From Cryptomeria japonica (taxonomy: Eukaryota; Streptophyta; Pinopsida; Cupressales; Cupressaceae): a DNA stretch of 64,000 bases. The notes beneath the pieces are model-generated. The model saw nothing but the letters and a program-made list of their open reading frames with translations. It was not told where the DNA came from and did no database searches. The translations under genes and the position numbers were made by a program. Positions 11,346 through 23,516 of the stretch are shown piece by piece. Position 1 is the stretch's first letter. Every line of letters begins with the position of its first letter. The stretch spans positions 212,886,997-212,950,996 of the forward strand of contig NC_081406.1 of NCBI RefSeq assembly GCF_030272615.1, read 5' to 3'.

Positions 11346-12139
11346 TATTAGGGTTCCCAAAGATACTGAGAGTGGGGGGGGGGGGTGAAGCTGTATCTAA
11401 CCAGTATGTAAATTTACTTGAATTATAACATGAAAAGAAATTCAAAATTATGTACCGGTAAACTAAAAATAATGTAGTAAAGAAGAATAATAACCACAAC
11501 ATAAGAGACACACCATAACCCAATATTTTAACGAGGAAAACCGATGTGGGAAAAACCTTGGTGGGATTTGTGACCCATAATATTCACTTACTGGCCAATA
11601 AGGGAATATTATTGTTTACAATAGGGGCCTGCACATGCAAAAAGGCCAAGTGCCTAGAGCTCACTGCTTAGTTATAAAAAGTCTCACTGACTTACAAAAT
11701 GGATTATACAAATCCAATGTCCTGTACTACTTCAGATTAGCATCTACTATGCTAGATTCAGTACCGATTTAAGCTATGCAATATACATAAACCCTTATCC
11801 CAATAATTCACAGATTAGGTATGTTATGATCCCTTTTTTTTTATTTTGCACTTACTAAATGATCTACAATGATCTCATACTTATATGAGTCATGTTACAA
11901 TCCGCCAAGTCGGCTTACAAAAGATTTTACAATTAATTACAAAATATATTTATACAAAATTCTTGTTGGCCAGGGTGTCGGTAATGTTCTTTTCGTGCTA
12001 CTGGTCTGTATGTTGGTGTAGAGTTTTTCGGTGCTGGTGCCTGTGTCTGCCTGCCAGTATCACATGATTGTAAGGTTTCCATCAATGGCAATACCTTCAA
12101 TCACCTACAATTTCTCATTGGAGTGTGCATTTGCCAACA
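11346..12139 (-). repeat. A0 5' LTR
   Basis: It aligns along its length with the A1 LTRs (17753-18558, 23517-24348): the same G-run followed by TGAA, the same GAGCTCACTGC block, and an end in TTGCCAACA at 12139. On the plus strand the inner end reads TATTAGG where intact copies have TGTTAGAATC. Confidence 0.82.
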
Positions 12140-12575
12140 CGTTGGAGAGGAATGAAAAGTGGACCACACCACAAATCAACAACACGTTATCCAAATGTCA
12201 CAATCACCAGACCAAAAGATAGAGCACCTGTGGTTAATCAGACCAGTGAAGAACAATTCTGACACACAATAATGTATTGAATCAAAATAACAAAGATACA
12301 TGCATTAGAAACATAAATCCAGAAACACAACAAGAGAACTGAAGATGCGGAGCAATGTAGAACTCTGCAGACTCTGTTATACAAACATCATCAACATATT
12401 ATAGACTTCCAAAAAACACCTTCCTAACCACCAAAAACTAAGAGAAGAATCTCAAGACAATATCCACAAATGTGCCAACATATAATTAATTTATCTGCAA
12501 TAAGTCAAAAAATATGGAGCAAAAACCAAACACTGAGATAGAATGAGTATGTTGATATCCATGACAACCATATTG
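12140..12575 (-). repeat. possible LTR fragment related to the solo LTR
   Basis: The end of this stretch (GTATGTTGATATCCATGAC, 12547-12565) resembles the end of the solo LTR (ATATGTTGACATCAATGAC near 14884). The A-rich body with repeated ACAACAA also fits. Boundaries are vague. It is probably an old LTR fragment into which A0 inserted; the support is weak. Confidence 0.35.
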
Positions 12576-13575
12576 ATTGATCAATCAACTTCAAATTTGC
12601 AACATACTAATGATTTTGATGATACGTATGAAGTTGTTGAGATTAATCATCAGCTATCTTTAATATTTTCAAAAGATTTAATGCTATCTCCTAGTGACAT
12701 ACATATTGATCCATCATTTGAGAATGGTCCTTATTTGGCACTAGCAATAGTTCCATATACCATACTTGCTATAGATCCACTTGCATCTTGTCCACCATCT
12801 CTAAAATATGATAATCAAGATTGGGAGGTAGATGATATGCTAGAGTAGCTTCATTTGTGTAGTAGATTCCTTTGTGTGTTTGCTTGTATGTGATATGTTC
12901 CTCATGATGTGATGATTGGTGTGTCTTTGTGTTTTGTTACGCTCTCTTTGGATGTCCCTTGTTGCTCCATTGACACAAGGGAAAAAAGGGAGCAACTATA
13001 TTGTAACATTCCTCTATTTGTATCTCACTTCTATATATCATATTCATGTTATGTAATAAATGTGATCTCTAGTTGTAAATGGGCTTTTGTGTTGTCTACT
13101 TGGAGACAATTCAAGGTATTGAGATCTTTTTGATCTCTTCTATCTTGATCAAAAAAGACATGTGTTGTTCATGTTATGTGCTCTTCTTTTATTGTGCTCA
13201 TTGTTCTACCACCTTTGTGGGATGAGGTCGATTCACTATAATTATAAATGATTTATCTAATGTTTATATTGACCCTAGATAGTGGATCCCTTATGCACTC
13301 TAGTTTGCCTTGTGACCTATTACCTATGCTTGGGTGTATTTCATTTTTGTGGCATTCTTGTCTTTTGGATGTATGTATTCTACCTTCAAGCAATTGCTGA
13401 CAATAAGGTGTACACAATCTCTTTAACATGGGAGCATACACTTCACTATATGTTATACTTTGTGCATTGAACATGAAGTTTGGTTTCTACACTTTGATCA
13501 CACACAATGATATGTTTGGTGCATGCTACAACACCCATTTTATAGTCAATTTTTGTTCACATTACTTTTCAAGTT
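12576..13575. other. unassigned sequence, possible old retroelement 3' end
   Basis: No recognisable gene. A plus-strand frame (12543-12848) encodes 101 residues with EVVEINHQLSLIFSKDLMLS and a C-terminus DNQDWEVDDMLE, which I do not recognise. A purine-rich GGGAAAAAAGGGAGCA at about 12980-12996, followed by TGTAACATTCC at about 13002-13013, looks like a PPT and LTR start, so this may be a remnant of another plus-strand element. Nothing else can be supported. Confidence 0.3.
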
Positions 13576-13580
13576 GAGGC
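13576..13580. repeat. target-site duplication GAGGC, left copy
   Basis: GAGGC lies directly left of the solo LTR and is repeated exactly at 14936-14940. Confidence 0.8.
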
Positions 13581-14935
13581 TATTGGCAACAAGAAGGAAA
13601 ACTGAGAGGGGGGGGGGGGTGAATTAGTTTTCATCGGATTAAATAAATTAAGCACAATATTTGATCTGATCAACTACAACAACAAAAAAATAACAACAAT
13701 AACAATAACACATATAAAACCAATACTTTTGATGTGGAAAACCTGATTAAGGGAAATACCATGGTGGGAACCTACCCACAATGAGATGATACTCTATAGT
13801 AGTATGTGTGATTATTACAATGGGAAATGCACATGCATCCAGACATACTACCTAGAGCTCACTACTTAAATTACAATGATCCAGAAGACTCCAACCTTAA
13901 GGGAAGGTTCACTACCTTACAAAAATATTTGGACTACAATTCGGAAAAGATGAATTGGAAAAATAGCATATGCTAATGCCTGATGACAGTTTTAGTTAAG
14001 CTCATATGTCTACCCTTCACAAATATTTTCTCAATACACCACACCAAAATATGAATTCACTTGATCACACATACACCACTCTCTAATAATGTAGACTCAA
14101 CTACAACCACCAAATTACATGAATATTACACCCATTTATAAAAAATCATCAACCTTGACTACAAGGTTAGCCAAACCCTTAACACCTAATTACAAAATTA
14201 CATCACACGATACATAAATCAACCACTGGACCAATAAAATATCATAGACAACATAGCATGTACCTAAATCAACTCCTCAAACATGCACCACCACCGGAAA
14301 TCGTGCCAAGATCAACTGCAACATGTTAAACCACCAAAATACTGCATAACATGAAGAATATCATCGGACCCATAAGATCATAAAAAACAGGCACAATAAT
14401 CAATGTGGACCATCAAAATAAATAGAACATGATTAGGAAACACCAACAAGAACGTTAGAACCATTCGCAATAGCTGCATCAATACCACTTATTCAAACCT
14501 TCATCGATTAGCACACTAACACTCAAGAAAACTTAACAAGAACAACTTAGACAAGAAGATAGCTTATGGAGCATCAAATGATGAACCATCTGAAATGAAG
14601 ATACACACGAACATCCCAAACATTCTCCCAAATCCACAACACAAGATATGATGATACGGGAGCACAACAGATCAAACATCAGAACACTACAACAATAAAC
14701 ACAAGAAAATAGTCTTCATATCAGAATCCACAACTTGATCAAATCATCACATAGAATCATGGAATCAATAAAGAATGAAGTATCTCTAGTTGATTCAACA
14801 TCCCAAACTGATAAACTAGCTAGATCAACTATGTGCAATCATCGGATCACCAAAACATTTCTCTGCAACACCAAAACACAGGAATATGTTGACATCAATG
14901 ACAACAACATATCCTAGCAGCAACAATATGCAACA
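13581..14935 (-). mobile_element. solo LTR, about 1.36 kb
   Basis: It begins TATTGGCAAC (a decayed TG) and ends ATATGCAACA, with the LTR hallmarks of the minus-oriented copia-like families: a GAGAGGGGGGG run then TGAATTAG near the start, then a GTGGAAAACCTGATT block and CCTAGAGCTCACTAC. There is no internal domain and no second LTR, and both flanks carry GAGGC. This is the product expected from recombination between two LTRs. A 182-base plus-strand frame inside it (14735-14917) has no support as a gene. Confidence 0.82.
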
Positions 14936-14940
14936 GAGGC
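14936..14940. repeat. target-site duplication GAGGC, right copy
   Basis: Exact match to 13576-13580. Confidence 0.8.
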
Positions 14941-15499
14941 TTTGTTATGTAATATTTTTTTGGTGCACCTTGCAACACCCATTTTGTAGTCGCTTTTTGT
15001 CCAATTATTTAGGAAACCAAGCTTTTGATTTGTAATCTCTCTTTATGCTAACATGACTCATAGTAAGTATCTCCTTAATAGCCCAAAAAGTCATGTATTT
15101 TTTGTTAGACTTGTGTGAATATTGTTATTATTGTCATTTATGTCAAACCTCGTGATTCGGTTAGGACTAGATGTGGTATGTTATTCTTATGGCATTAGAA
15201 GCAATTTTGGTATTATAGGCTGACCAACAATGGAAGATATGTATGTATGTGATATGTTGTAGTGAAGTATATATGATCTACTGAAGTCATTTTTGAAATA
15301 TCCTCATCTGTGAAATCCTATTTTGTGCTTTTCTTGGTTTGTATCTAGCTCTAGTATTAGTTACATCAATCATATCAGTTGTATCTGTTGTGTTGTTGAA
15401 TGCCCATGGAAATATGTGGCATCTATATCTTGGAGTTGGGTGTTGTTGTGCTTGAAAGTTGTTCTTATGGATCTGTATCTATGGGTCTAGTTGACTCTT
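14941..15499. other. unassigned sequence right of the solo LTR
   Basis: No coding signal. Its beginning (TTTTTTGGTGCACC then CAACACCCATTTTGTAGTC, about 14954-14990) resembles 13513-13548 left of the solo LTR, so the target contained an imperfect local duplication. Part of it may belong to the E0 LTR, whose left end I cannot fix. Confidence 0.4.
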
Positions 15500-16363
15500 G
15501 TTTGTCCTGGTAATTGAGGCATTTTTTTGGGTAAACTAAATGCATTAAGAAAGCATTTAGAAGATCAACATAGGCCGACTTGGTTATCTTATTTTATGGT
15601 CAAGGCATGTTTTGGTAACGTATTGATTTGAGCAATGTATTATTGTTTAATTCATTTATGCTTGGTTGACATAGTATCTTGGTATATGTGCTTACCAGTA
15701 TATATATATGTTGTGATAATGTGGGAAAATAATACATAGAGTGATAATTGAAGAAGAGAAGACTTATGAATAGCAGAGTAGTTCTAGTGAGAGAAGAAGT
15801 ATATAGTGTATGAGTAAAGGTATGTGAAGAAGAGTCAGAGAGTGGACAATGTTGCAGTAATCCTTTATCAGATCTGCTACAAGTAGTTGGTTCAGTAGAT
15901 AATATAGTAATCCCTTATTGGACTTGTTGCGAGTGATAGTAGATAGTGGTATAGTGATCCCTTACCAGATTAGCTATGAATTTTGTGAGTTGTTATTTGA
16001 GATTAACTTAGAACTGAATTCATGCATTAAGAGATGCAATTTTCCTAGTTCACTTATTTTCTATTGCAATGAGCCGCTTTTGTATTTAGAAATGAGCCAT
16101 CTGACAGTGAGCCACCCCATTTTGTAAAAAACATATAACTAGTTATATAATCTTGAGAGATAACCCTCTTCGTGGTTTTTCCCATTTGGATTTTACATGT
16201 AAAAAATCCTTTGTTCAATTTGTGGATATATTATTTGTTTATTCTGCATTTTCTATTTCATGTTGATGGGATCATTTGTTAAAGTTATTTGGAAAAAATC
16301 TTATGTGTGGGAATACTGATTCACCCCCCTCTTAGTATTTCGGTCCATTCAAACAATGCAACA
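15500..16363 (+). repeat. E0 5' LTR (left end not determined)
   Basis: The right end is clear: a GTGGTTTTTCCC block at 16174, then GATTCACCCCCCTCTTAGT (about 16319-16337) and an end in GCAACA at 16363, followed by a PBS-like sequence. These are the same landmarks, in the same order, as in the E1 and B1 LTRs. The upstream edge may lie before 15500; the partner LTR is outside the window. A TATATATATG stretch near 15700 could be a TATA region. Confidence 0.65.
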
Positions 16364-16365
16364 AC

Positions 16366-16378
16366 TAGTATTAGAGCT
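16366..16378 (+). promoter_or_regulatory. E0 primer-binding site (degenerate)
   Basis: TAGTATTAGAGCT compares with TGGTATCAGAGCC: three C-to-T or G-to-A type changes. Position just inside the LTR end supports the call. Confidence 0.65.
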
Positions 16379-16432
16379 TGGTCCCTTGCTTGAAACCTTA
16401 ACTGCTTGAGGGAGATGTTTGTTGGTTAAATC

Positions 16433-16572
16433 ATGGCACTGATGTGTATAACTAAAGAATATCATCTAGATGAGGAATTGAAGATATCTCTTGAAGATCT
16501 AGAAAGTATGGAATCTAAGAATCAAGAATTGAAAGAGAATGTGAAGGTAGTGAATGAATGCGTGCAGAAGCT
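16433..16572 (+). pseudogene. E0 gag, 5' piece (split by E1)
   Basis: From the ATG at 16433, 46 codons give MALMCITKEYHLDEELK and then a coiled-coil run (LEDLESMESKNQELKENVK). The frame is cut at 16572, where the E1 LTR begins within a Leu codon. The frame resumes after the E1 right TSD at 50747 with further coiled coil, so these are the two halves of one Gag. The ATG follows the PBS by about 55 bases, as in the other elements here. Confidence 0.75.
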
Positions 16573-17717
16573 TGTTGGCAAGAGACATTGTACCAGTGAA
16601 GATTTATGCTTGAATATTGTTCTGAGGTTGTCATTGATGGAAACTCAGATCATATATCACATCCAGTATATTTAGAAGTGATCCACTAGAAGTTTGGGAA
16701 GTCTGATATTCATTTATGCTTAGTTTGGAAGGTGGAATACAAAGTATGGGTACATTGTGCAGATCTCCAATTTGGTTGCATAGTTTTGGTTGTGGTGAAA
16801 GAGTTAGATGATTAGATGTTCAAGGAAACTTATTTCACAATCCTAGTCTTCGGTATTGATTCTCGTGCATGTTTGAAGATTTGGTATCTAGTAATTCAAG
16901 AAAAATAGAGTTATTTTGGTGTAACATGTGGTGCAAAATCTTTGGGATAGTGTCGTTGATTTATTTTGAGTTTGAGGTGGTCAAGATGACATGTGGGAAG
17001 CTTATTATCAATTTTTTAAGGTCCATATATGGATTGGTAATTAGATTGAACCAGCCTATGGTTACACATTTCATGTTGTGTGTTAATGCAGTTTTTGGAA
17101 GCCGACATGGGAATTGATTTATTTTGTTGATGTGGATATATAAGACCAATTCATTTGCGCATTTTGGTATGGTATGCGAGAGAGAGAATATTGTATGAGA
17201 AATTGTGTAAATTTTTGTGTGTGTGATTGAAGGTTTTTGTGCTCAGGCATATGATAGCAGCTAAACAAAGCAAAGAGATAGAATAGTTGAAGAAGACCTT
17301 TTGCGCTTAACTGGAACTACAATTTGGCATGTGTAGATGTTATTCTTAGTTTAGACATTCATGTTATTATTTGTAATCTCCTATAAGGAAGTGATCCTTC
17401 CTCTGGGTTGTATCCCTCTTGTAATTGAGCAGTGAGCTCTAGGTAGTGTGCCTAAATGCATGTGCATTCCCTTATTGTAATATTATTATACTTTTGATCA
17501 TAGTATTATAATATTGTGGGTTCCAATCCCACCGTGGTTTTTCCCTTTCCCGGTTTCCACATAAAAATTATGGCGTTATGGCTTTGTGCTTGTTTGCATT
17601 TTGTTTCTGCACTTTTCTTTCATTCATTTGCATCTGGTGGTTACAAAATCTGTTTAAGAAAGTTATTAATTGCAAAACATTGATTCACCCCCCTCTCAAT
17701 GTTCATTGATTCCAATA
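16573..17717 (+). repeat. E1 5' LTR
   Basis: It begins TGTTGGCAAGAGACATTG and aligns along its length with 41110-42185. Shared blocks include TCATTTATGCTTAGT, GATTGGTAATT and TGAGCTCTAGGTAGTGTG, and near the end TTCACCCCCCTCTCA. The terminal TAACA of the family reads CAATA here. The last base is set by the PBS-like sequence at 17720. Confidence 0.88.
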
Positions 17718-17719
17718 AT

Positions 17720-17732
17720 TAGTATAAAAGCC
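17720..17732 (+). promoter_or_regulatory. E1 primer-binding site (degenerate)
   Basis: TAGTATAAAAGCC against TGGTATCAGAGCC, three mismatches. It sits two bases after the LTR end, as in A1 and B1. Confidence 0.65.
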
Positions 17733-17752
17733 TAGTTCCTCTGAGGAAGCCT

Positions 17753-18558
17753 TGTTAGAATCAATGATAGTCCCAAAGACACTGAGAGGGGGGGTGAATC
17801 AGTGTCTAACTAGTTAGTAGAATATTTAAACTTATTAAGAACTTTGTATCCCAAAATAGTGTACTGGTAAATAAGAATTAATGCAACAAATAAGAATAAC
17901 AGAGACAACATAGAGAACACACCATAACACAAGATATTTAATGAGGAAACCCGGTGTGGGAAAAACCTTGGTGGGATTTGTGACCCACAATATTCACTCA
18001 CTGGCTAATGAATAAATATTACTTACAATTAGGGGCTTGCACATGCAGGAAGGCTAGTAGTCTAGAGCTCACTGCTCAACTACAAAATTCAAGTCTCACT
18101 AACTTACAAAATGGATTATCAAAATCCAATACAATATACTGCTTCAAATCAGCATCAACTATGCTAGGTTCAGTACCGGTTTAAGCTTAGTCTATAACCA
18201 AAACCTTCTCTGTCAACTATATCACCTTATACAAAATATCATCTATCCTCTCTCTCTCCCATATCCTCTCATATCTCAAAATGACTTATAAGATCTCATA
18301 CATATATATGAGTCTTTTACAATATACCATGTCAACTTTTACAAGAGATAATTACATTATAAAACAATAAAAAAAAGTTTATTCCATGTCGGCTTGAGTG
18401 TCAGTTCGCATTATTGCCTCTGTCGGTGAAGTGCCTATCGGTGTATGTAGAAGTCTATTGCCAGTGTCAGTAACTGCCGATGGGTTGACAGATGATTGCT
18501 AGTTGTTTGCTATCAATGAAAGCATCAACTATTCTCAGAAGAGTGTAGAATGCCAACA
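17753..18558 (-). repeat. A1 3' LTR
   Basis: Plus-strand ends are TGTTAGAATCAATGATAG and GAATGCCAACA. It aligns with 23517-24348 throughout, including CGGTGTGGGAAAAACC, the GAGCTCACTGC block and a CT-rich run. Length 806 bases. Gene-like frames within it are chance. Confidence 0.92.
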
Positions 18559-18570
18559 ATCTCCCCCTTT
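18559..18570 (-). promoter_or_regulatory. A1 polypurine tract
   Basis: The minus strand reads AAAGGGGGAGAT directly before the TGTTGG start of the 3' LTR. This is the usual copia-type plus-strand primer in plants. Confidence 0.88.
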
Positions 18571-18754
18571 GGCATTGATGGCAACACTCATGAGAAAAAT
18601 CCAAGAACTGTTCCAAAAACTGAAGTCCAAAAAGTTTCCAAAAATATGTGCTCCTCTTGAGAAAATGATCTCCTCTGAATAAGAATTTTTCTCTCCACTA
18701 CTCCCCCTTTTACATCAATGACAAAGGTTGTCAAAAATAGTCAAATGAGTGGAA
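18571..18754 (-). other. A1 3' untranslated segment
   Basis: Between the end of ORF2 and the PPT. No motif beyond similarity to the A2 segment at 52646-52830. Confidence 0.5.
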
Positions 18755-21700
18755 AAATTTCACCTCAAAGTCTGTAACCAATTGGTTACAATCTGAATGA
18801 TATCTGCAAGAATTAGATTTAGACTTTGCATAAACCTTTTGTTGTCATTCAAGGTTGCCTCAGTTTGTTGGATCATGCCGGTGAGATATTGCATGTGATC
18901 TTCCAGTGATCGTTCTCCTTGAAGTAATGCCTTAGATATTTCTACTCTCTAAGAAATAAGATTGTCCAACTTGGGACCAAGTTTATTTTTAAGCTCTCAA
19001 GCATTAGACCTTATCCTTGCCTTTTGTTTCTCAAGTTTCTCTAATTTTTCCTCAAAACCTGCCATTTCTTGCTCAAAAACTGATATGTGTCCGGATGAAC
19101 CAATTATGTTATCAGCTATGTCATCAATTTCTTTCTATGTTCTATTGATCTCCTTATCTATGTCCTCTGTCAGAAGGTGAGGTTTGCATGTTTCCCTGTA
19201 TAGCTCTTTGTACTCCAAAATTGTAGAGTTCAGTGTTGGTAATAATGTATTCAGTTGTTTTGTACACTTCTTTATGGTATCTTCAAAGAATTTGTCCTTC
19301 TCTTTTTTGACTCTCTCCTTTATTGTGTCCTCATTCACTTTATCAATGGTTATTACATTGTCAACAATAAATTTGGACAATGTGTCCAATTTACCTAAAG
19401 AATCCTTAATATGATCTATGTTATAATTTGGTGCAATCAATTTAAGAATAGGTACAGTTTTATCAATTACCTTGTAGGCCAATGCATTGCAATCCGTTAT
19501 CTTTTTGATTGAATCCAAAAGTACCTCTGTAACATTGGTAGGTTTGAATTCACTTGCTGATGTGTCAGATGTCTGACCAATTGCCTTTATTACCTCCATG
19601 CTTTCATCAATTGTAACCATTTTACTTGTATTTTCCTCTGGTGGATCAGTCTGGGTTTGCATCTCAACTTGCAAGGGTTTCTTAGACTATTTTGATGTCT
19701 CAGTGATTGTTGGTTTCTCTGTTCCACTGTGTACCTCTACCTCAGATTGTTTTCCTGGAAGTTCAACTATCTGTATCTTAGTCTCCAGTGGCCCTATGCC
19801 AACATCTTTACCTTCAGTAGTTTTTCCAGTTTCTGACGGTTGCTTTGTTTGGGTTGGGATCTCAAATTCAATAGTTTCTATCGGTTTCTCTACCATGTTT
19901 CCACTGTCAACATTGTCTTCCTTAGCCTCTGAATTATCCTTGTCCACAACAATATTTACTTCTTGAGTATCCACATTCATGGTAAAGAGTATCTCAGATT
20001 CAGGATTTGTCTCATCATGTGTAACACCTTCAGTGTTAATAACCGGTGGATCATTTGTATGTACCAGTGTAGTATCCAAAGGTGGCAGTAGATTGTCAGT
20101 GATCTTGATGTTTGGAATACCACCAATTTTTCCTTTTCCCTTGTCCTTGTCCTTCTGATACACTTTAAATGTCTTTTTTGGTTGGTTCATTTCCTCTTGT
20201 TTTTCCTTCTCCACAAAAAAAATATCCCAATTATCTGCAATTTCATCTGCAATCTCTTTTACTTCTCCTGCCATTAAACTTACTTGCCGGTGTCCACCGG
20301 AAACAATAGATCAGTTAGCCTCATAAATTAATTCATCAATTTCCTCTTTTGAATTTATAGGATGTACAACTAGAAGTTTTTCAACTTTCAGTTTCTTATG
20401 TAATTCCATCACTACTATCATTTTTTCTTCCAATCTCCTATAGAGTTCATTAGGTAAGTCATCCACAACTTCAATTAAAACCTTTTTATATATGTTCAAG
20501 TGCAAAATTATACTTTTCTCAATGCTTTCCCTGTTAGAATCATTAAATGTATTATACAATTTGTGTACATTAGCCAAATTTTCATCATCAGTTATCTCAT
20601 TCAGTAAATCATTCAAAGGAGTAATAGGTTGTTGTTTCTTCTTTGGTGTGAGTTTCTTGAGCGGTCCTGTTACTTCCTGTTGTTTCTTCCTCAAAGTCCT
20701 TGTTCTCTTAGGTGAAGGAGAGGGTTACTAGTGAAGGTTTTCTCTTCCTCCTTTCAACTCTTTTAAACTCTCCCGCCTTCTCACTGTCAATTCCAGAAGA
20801 TGTGCCAACTGGTGAAATATGTGCCTCCGGTTGAAGTCCTTCAACCTCACTAGCCGATATGCCACTAATGTTCATTATATTTTCTTTGACTTCCTTCACT
20901 TTCTTAGAAGCATCTCTAATATATTTTTCTCTTTTCTTTCTTTCCTTCAACATATTTACATCACTTTCAATAGTCTTAGCACTACCAAAGACATTTTTTG
21001 ACGGTTCTCTTGGTACATCCAGTAAAGCTTTGGCATATGTCTCCAAAATGGTAAGATCTACTTCATATCCCATTTCATTGACCCAGATAGCCTTTCTCTA
21101 GTTCTCATTTTAGCTTGGAAAGTTTTGAAGTATTCAATTATGTTGTTGTCTCTAGCAGTTCCCATGTCGGTAAAAGCATCTTGTAATTGTTTTCCTACTG
21201 ATATATCATATCCAAAGTCTTTAGGTCCTGTACCGGGGATCTCTTTAGTGAAATAAAGCATTAAACATACCAAAAGATTTCCAAAGCGGAATGTCCCTTT
21301 CTTACCTCCTTTAATCTTTTTCAAATTGTCAATGAGTTCATCTTTTAGCCATTCACACACATCTATCATTGCTTTGTTGTTTACCATCTCATAGGCACTG
21401 TTTATACAAAGACAAGAAACTGAATTTAGCTTGTTAGCATGTGTGGTCTTGTAACCTAGCACCATACTTACGAATCTCACATTGATGTCCTTAATATCAT
21501 TTACTCTCAGTGATCTATTGTCATATGTTGCTCCGGTTAGGCTCATCACTTTGTTGTTAGGAATATTCTTAGTCTTATCAGGTCTACTGTCAGTTGAGGG
21601 TAAACCAGTTACTACCCTAATTGCTTGTCAGGTTATTTTGTAGACAAAATCCAACCATAAGAATTCTCCATGTGCTCTGCTCAATACAATTCTTACTACT

Positions 21701-22029
21701 TCCTCTGGAAATTGAGGTATGTTCAGTATCTCCACAAAACCTAGAGTTTCTATAATCTTGTGTTCAAGTTTAACAGCACCATGTTCATCACAAATTACCT
21801 TAGTAAATATTTTCATCAATTCTTCAGAACCTAGTTCTTCTATATTGCAATGTATATAAATCCTAGGGTCTTCTGCAAATGCTAAACCTTTAGGAATTTT
21901 TGAAAATGCCCCTATAGAGTCATCTTGGTTAGCAATTTTAGAAATTATCTTAAACATGGGCCTAGGGCATTTCACATCTTCCACAATGGTAGGGTTCAGA
22001 ATAAACTCGGGAGTAGAAGAAGAAGCCAT
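18755..22029 (-). pseudogene. A1 ORF2, unknown protein, broken by several lesions
   Basis: The start is the ATG at 22029 (MASSSTPEFILNPTIV), shared with A2 at 63739. Regions in order: a globular N-terminal half with RIVLSRAHGEFLWLDFVY (about residues 110-130), VRFVSMVLGYKTTH, KGTFRFGNLLVCLMLYF and MGYEVDLTILETYAKALLD; a basic segment (RKKQQEVTGPLKKLTPKKK); LNDLLNEITDDENLANVHK; a long acidic Thr/Glu-rich stretch (about 19690-20270); and a C-terminal coiled coil with ILEYKELYRETCKPHLL. A TGA near 21628 lies where A2 has an Arg codon. I recognise no enzyme motif, signal peptide or membrane segment. The same plan is seen in A2, B1 and E1. Function unknown; its place after gag suggests a structural or accessory role. 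Confidence 0.78.
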
Positions 22030-22330
22030 TGAAAAATACCTTTTACTGCTTGAAAATATTCTGAATGCTTGAAGAAATCACTTCGCACCTTCGCCTTGAA
22101 TGCCTTCACTCTATTTTTGCACTCTCTGCTAATTTGAATGCTTGATGAGTCAAAAACGAGGGAAATCAACTGATTTATAATAACATTTCTTCCACCGACC
22201 GCATTAAATGCTCGTCGGTTAAGTGAAAACTTAACACATATGCCGATAAGGAAGAAATCTATCTTCACACCATTGACCATGGGTGATCTGCATGATTTTC
22301 AACTTGCTACAATACCCTCAAAGAGATAAT
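22030..22330 (-). other. A1 spacer between gag and ORF2
   Basis: About 300 bases with no conserved frame. Short AT-rich sequence with GCCGATAAGGAAG-like text also found in A2 near 63930-63950. It may hold the ORF2 ribosome entry or leader, but no signal can be named. Confidence 0.5.
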
Positions 22331-22332
22331 TC

Positions 22333-23445
22333 TTAGTTGGATGAGGAATATCTTGTCAGTGGAGGATTACTCTGTTTTATCGGTATAGAGACAGTTTCAT
22401 CAACTTTCTGATCTCTCTTCCTAATCCATTGTTTTGAAAATTCTTGCTTTACCTCATCTACCTTTTCTTTGCCTTTCAAACTGGATCCTTTATTGTTTAC
22501 CGGTGAAGTCTCGCTTCTACAAAATTTAGCAATGTGTCCAATCTTGTTACAAGCATAACAAGTCACATTATTCCTCTGAATAGCCTTTCCATATCCTATG
22601 CCGGTTTGTGTTCTTCATTAATTAGATAAGTGTCCATATCTTCCACAAACATAGCATTTCACATTCATTCTTCAATTTTCTAAATTATGACCAACTTTGT
22701 TGCATTTGGATCATTGACCGATGGGTGCATTAATATTCTGATTGTTTCTAAATGTACATTGATTTTCTCTATGACCATATTTGTTGCAATTGAAACATTT
22801 TCCATTAAAATTATAAGAATTAGGTTGTCTTACTGGTTTGTTCTGATCTAGGTTGTTTGCAGTACCAGAACATTCTCCAACTTCAAATCCAAGTCCTTTA
22901 GTATCTCCACTAGGTTTCTGACTTTTCAGCATGTCATCAAGCTCCTCTAAAATTTTCTTGAATTTATCTTTGTGTTTATTTGTAGTAGCCAACTCATTTT
23001 CCATAATTTCCTTTTGTCTCATAAGCTCAGTTTTATCATGTTGCATGTGAATCAGATCTATCTTCAACATATCATTTTCATGACTAAGTCTTAGATTTCC
23101 ATTTCCAGCATCATTGAGTCTCCTAGTCAAGTGTTCTTCATTCTTCTTCTTGTCTTCAATATCTTTACATAGCCTCATAGTCATATCTTACATTTCATTC
23201 TTCATATTACTGTTTTCTTTTCTCAATTTGTTTGCAAGTTCTCTAAGAGTTTCTTTTTCATCATCATCTTTCTGCATCTTCTCATGAAGTTCTTTTCTTT
23301 TATTTTGTGCTATAGCAAAGTTCTCCTGAATTCCTTTAATGAATTCCTGTGTAGTCTTTAGATCATCTTCAAGTTTAATATTCTTCAATTTCTCTACATC
23401 ATAATCTACAAGAGCTCCTTCCAATTGTTTTCTAAAGTTCTCCAT
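22333..23445 (-). pseudogene. A1 gag: coiled coil plus zinc knuckles
   Basis: From the ATG at 23445 (MENFRKQLEGALVDYD) the frame matches A0. The coiled coil spans about 150 residues (KLRKENSNMKNEM, RLSHENDMLKIDLIH). Knuckle 1, CFNCNKYGHRENQC, and knuckle 4, CYACNKIGHIAKFC, are intact; knuckles 2 and 3 carry stops or lost Cys residues. A TAA near 23190 replaces a Gln codon kept in A0 (CAA to TAA). The C-terminus is LTRYSSSN followed by TAA just left of 22333. The basic stretch KGKEKVDEVKQEFSKQWIRK precedes it. RNA-binding particle protein by family analogy. Confidence 0.82.
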
Positions 23446-23501
23446 CTGTACTGGTGTCAGAATCTTCCTCAAGTTGTTAGGCTTTTGAAAATAGAGGACC
23501 A

Positions 23502-23514
23502 GGCTCTGATACCA
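23502..23514 (-). promoter_or_regulatory. A1 primer-binding site, initiator tRNA-Met type
   Basis: The minus strand reads TGGTATCAGAGCC exactly, two bases inside the 5' LTR end. Confidence 0.92.
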
Positions 23515-23516
23515 AT

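Larger units (their letters stand above)
10115..12139 (-). mobile_element. family-A pol-less element A0, 5' LTR and gag only (truncated)
   Basis: The sequence runs, on the minus strand, through an LTR (11346-12139), a PBS (11331-11343) and a gag related to A1 at 22333-23445. It stops abruptly at 10115, where the gypsy LTR begins, about 50 bases after the gag stop codon. The rest of A0, with its ORF2 and 3' LTR, would lie left of the window if the gypsy element inserted into it. Confidence 0.8.

Noticed and set aside
12543-12848. A possible small host gene (101 residues)
   Set aside because: No recognised domain, no splice or promoter context, and surrounded by repeat remnants. Kept only as unassigned sequence.
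18962-21101. Plus-strand frames of 60-122 residues with hydrophobic Ser/Phe/Ile/Leu-rich sequence, which look like membrane proteins
   Set aside because: They are antisense shadows of the charged A1 ORF2; the same effect recurs over A2 ORF2 (61107-63560).
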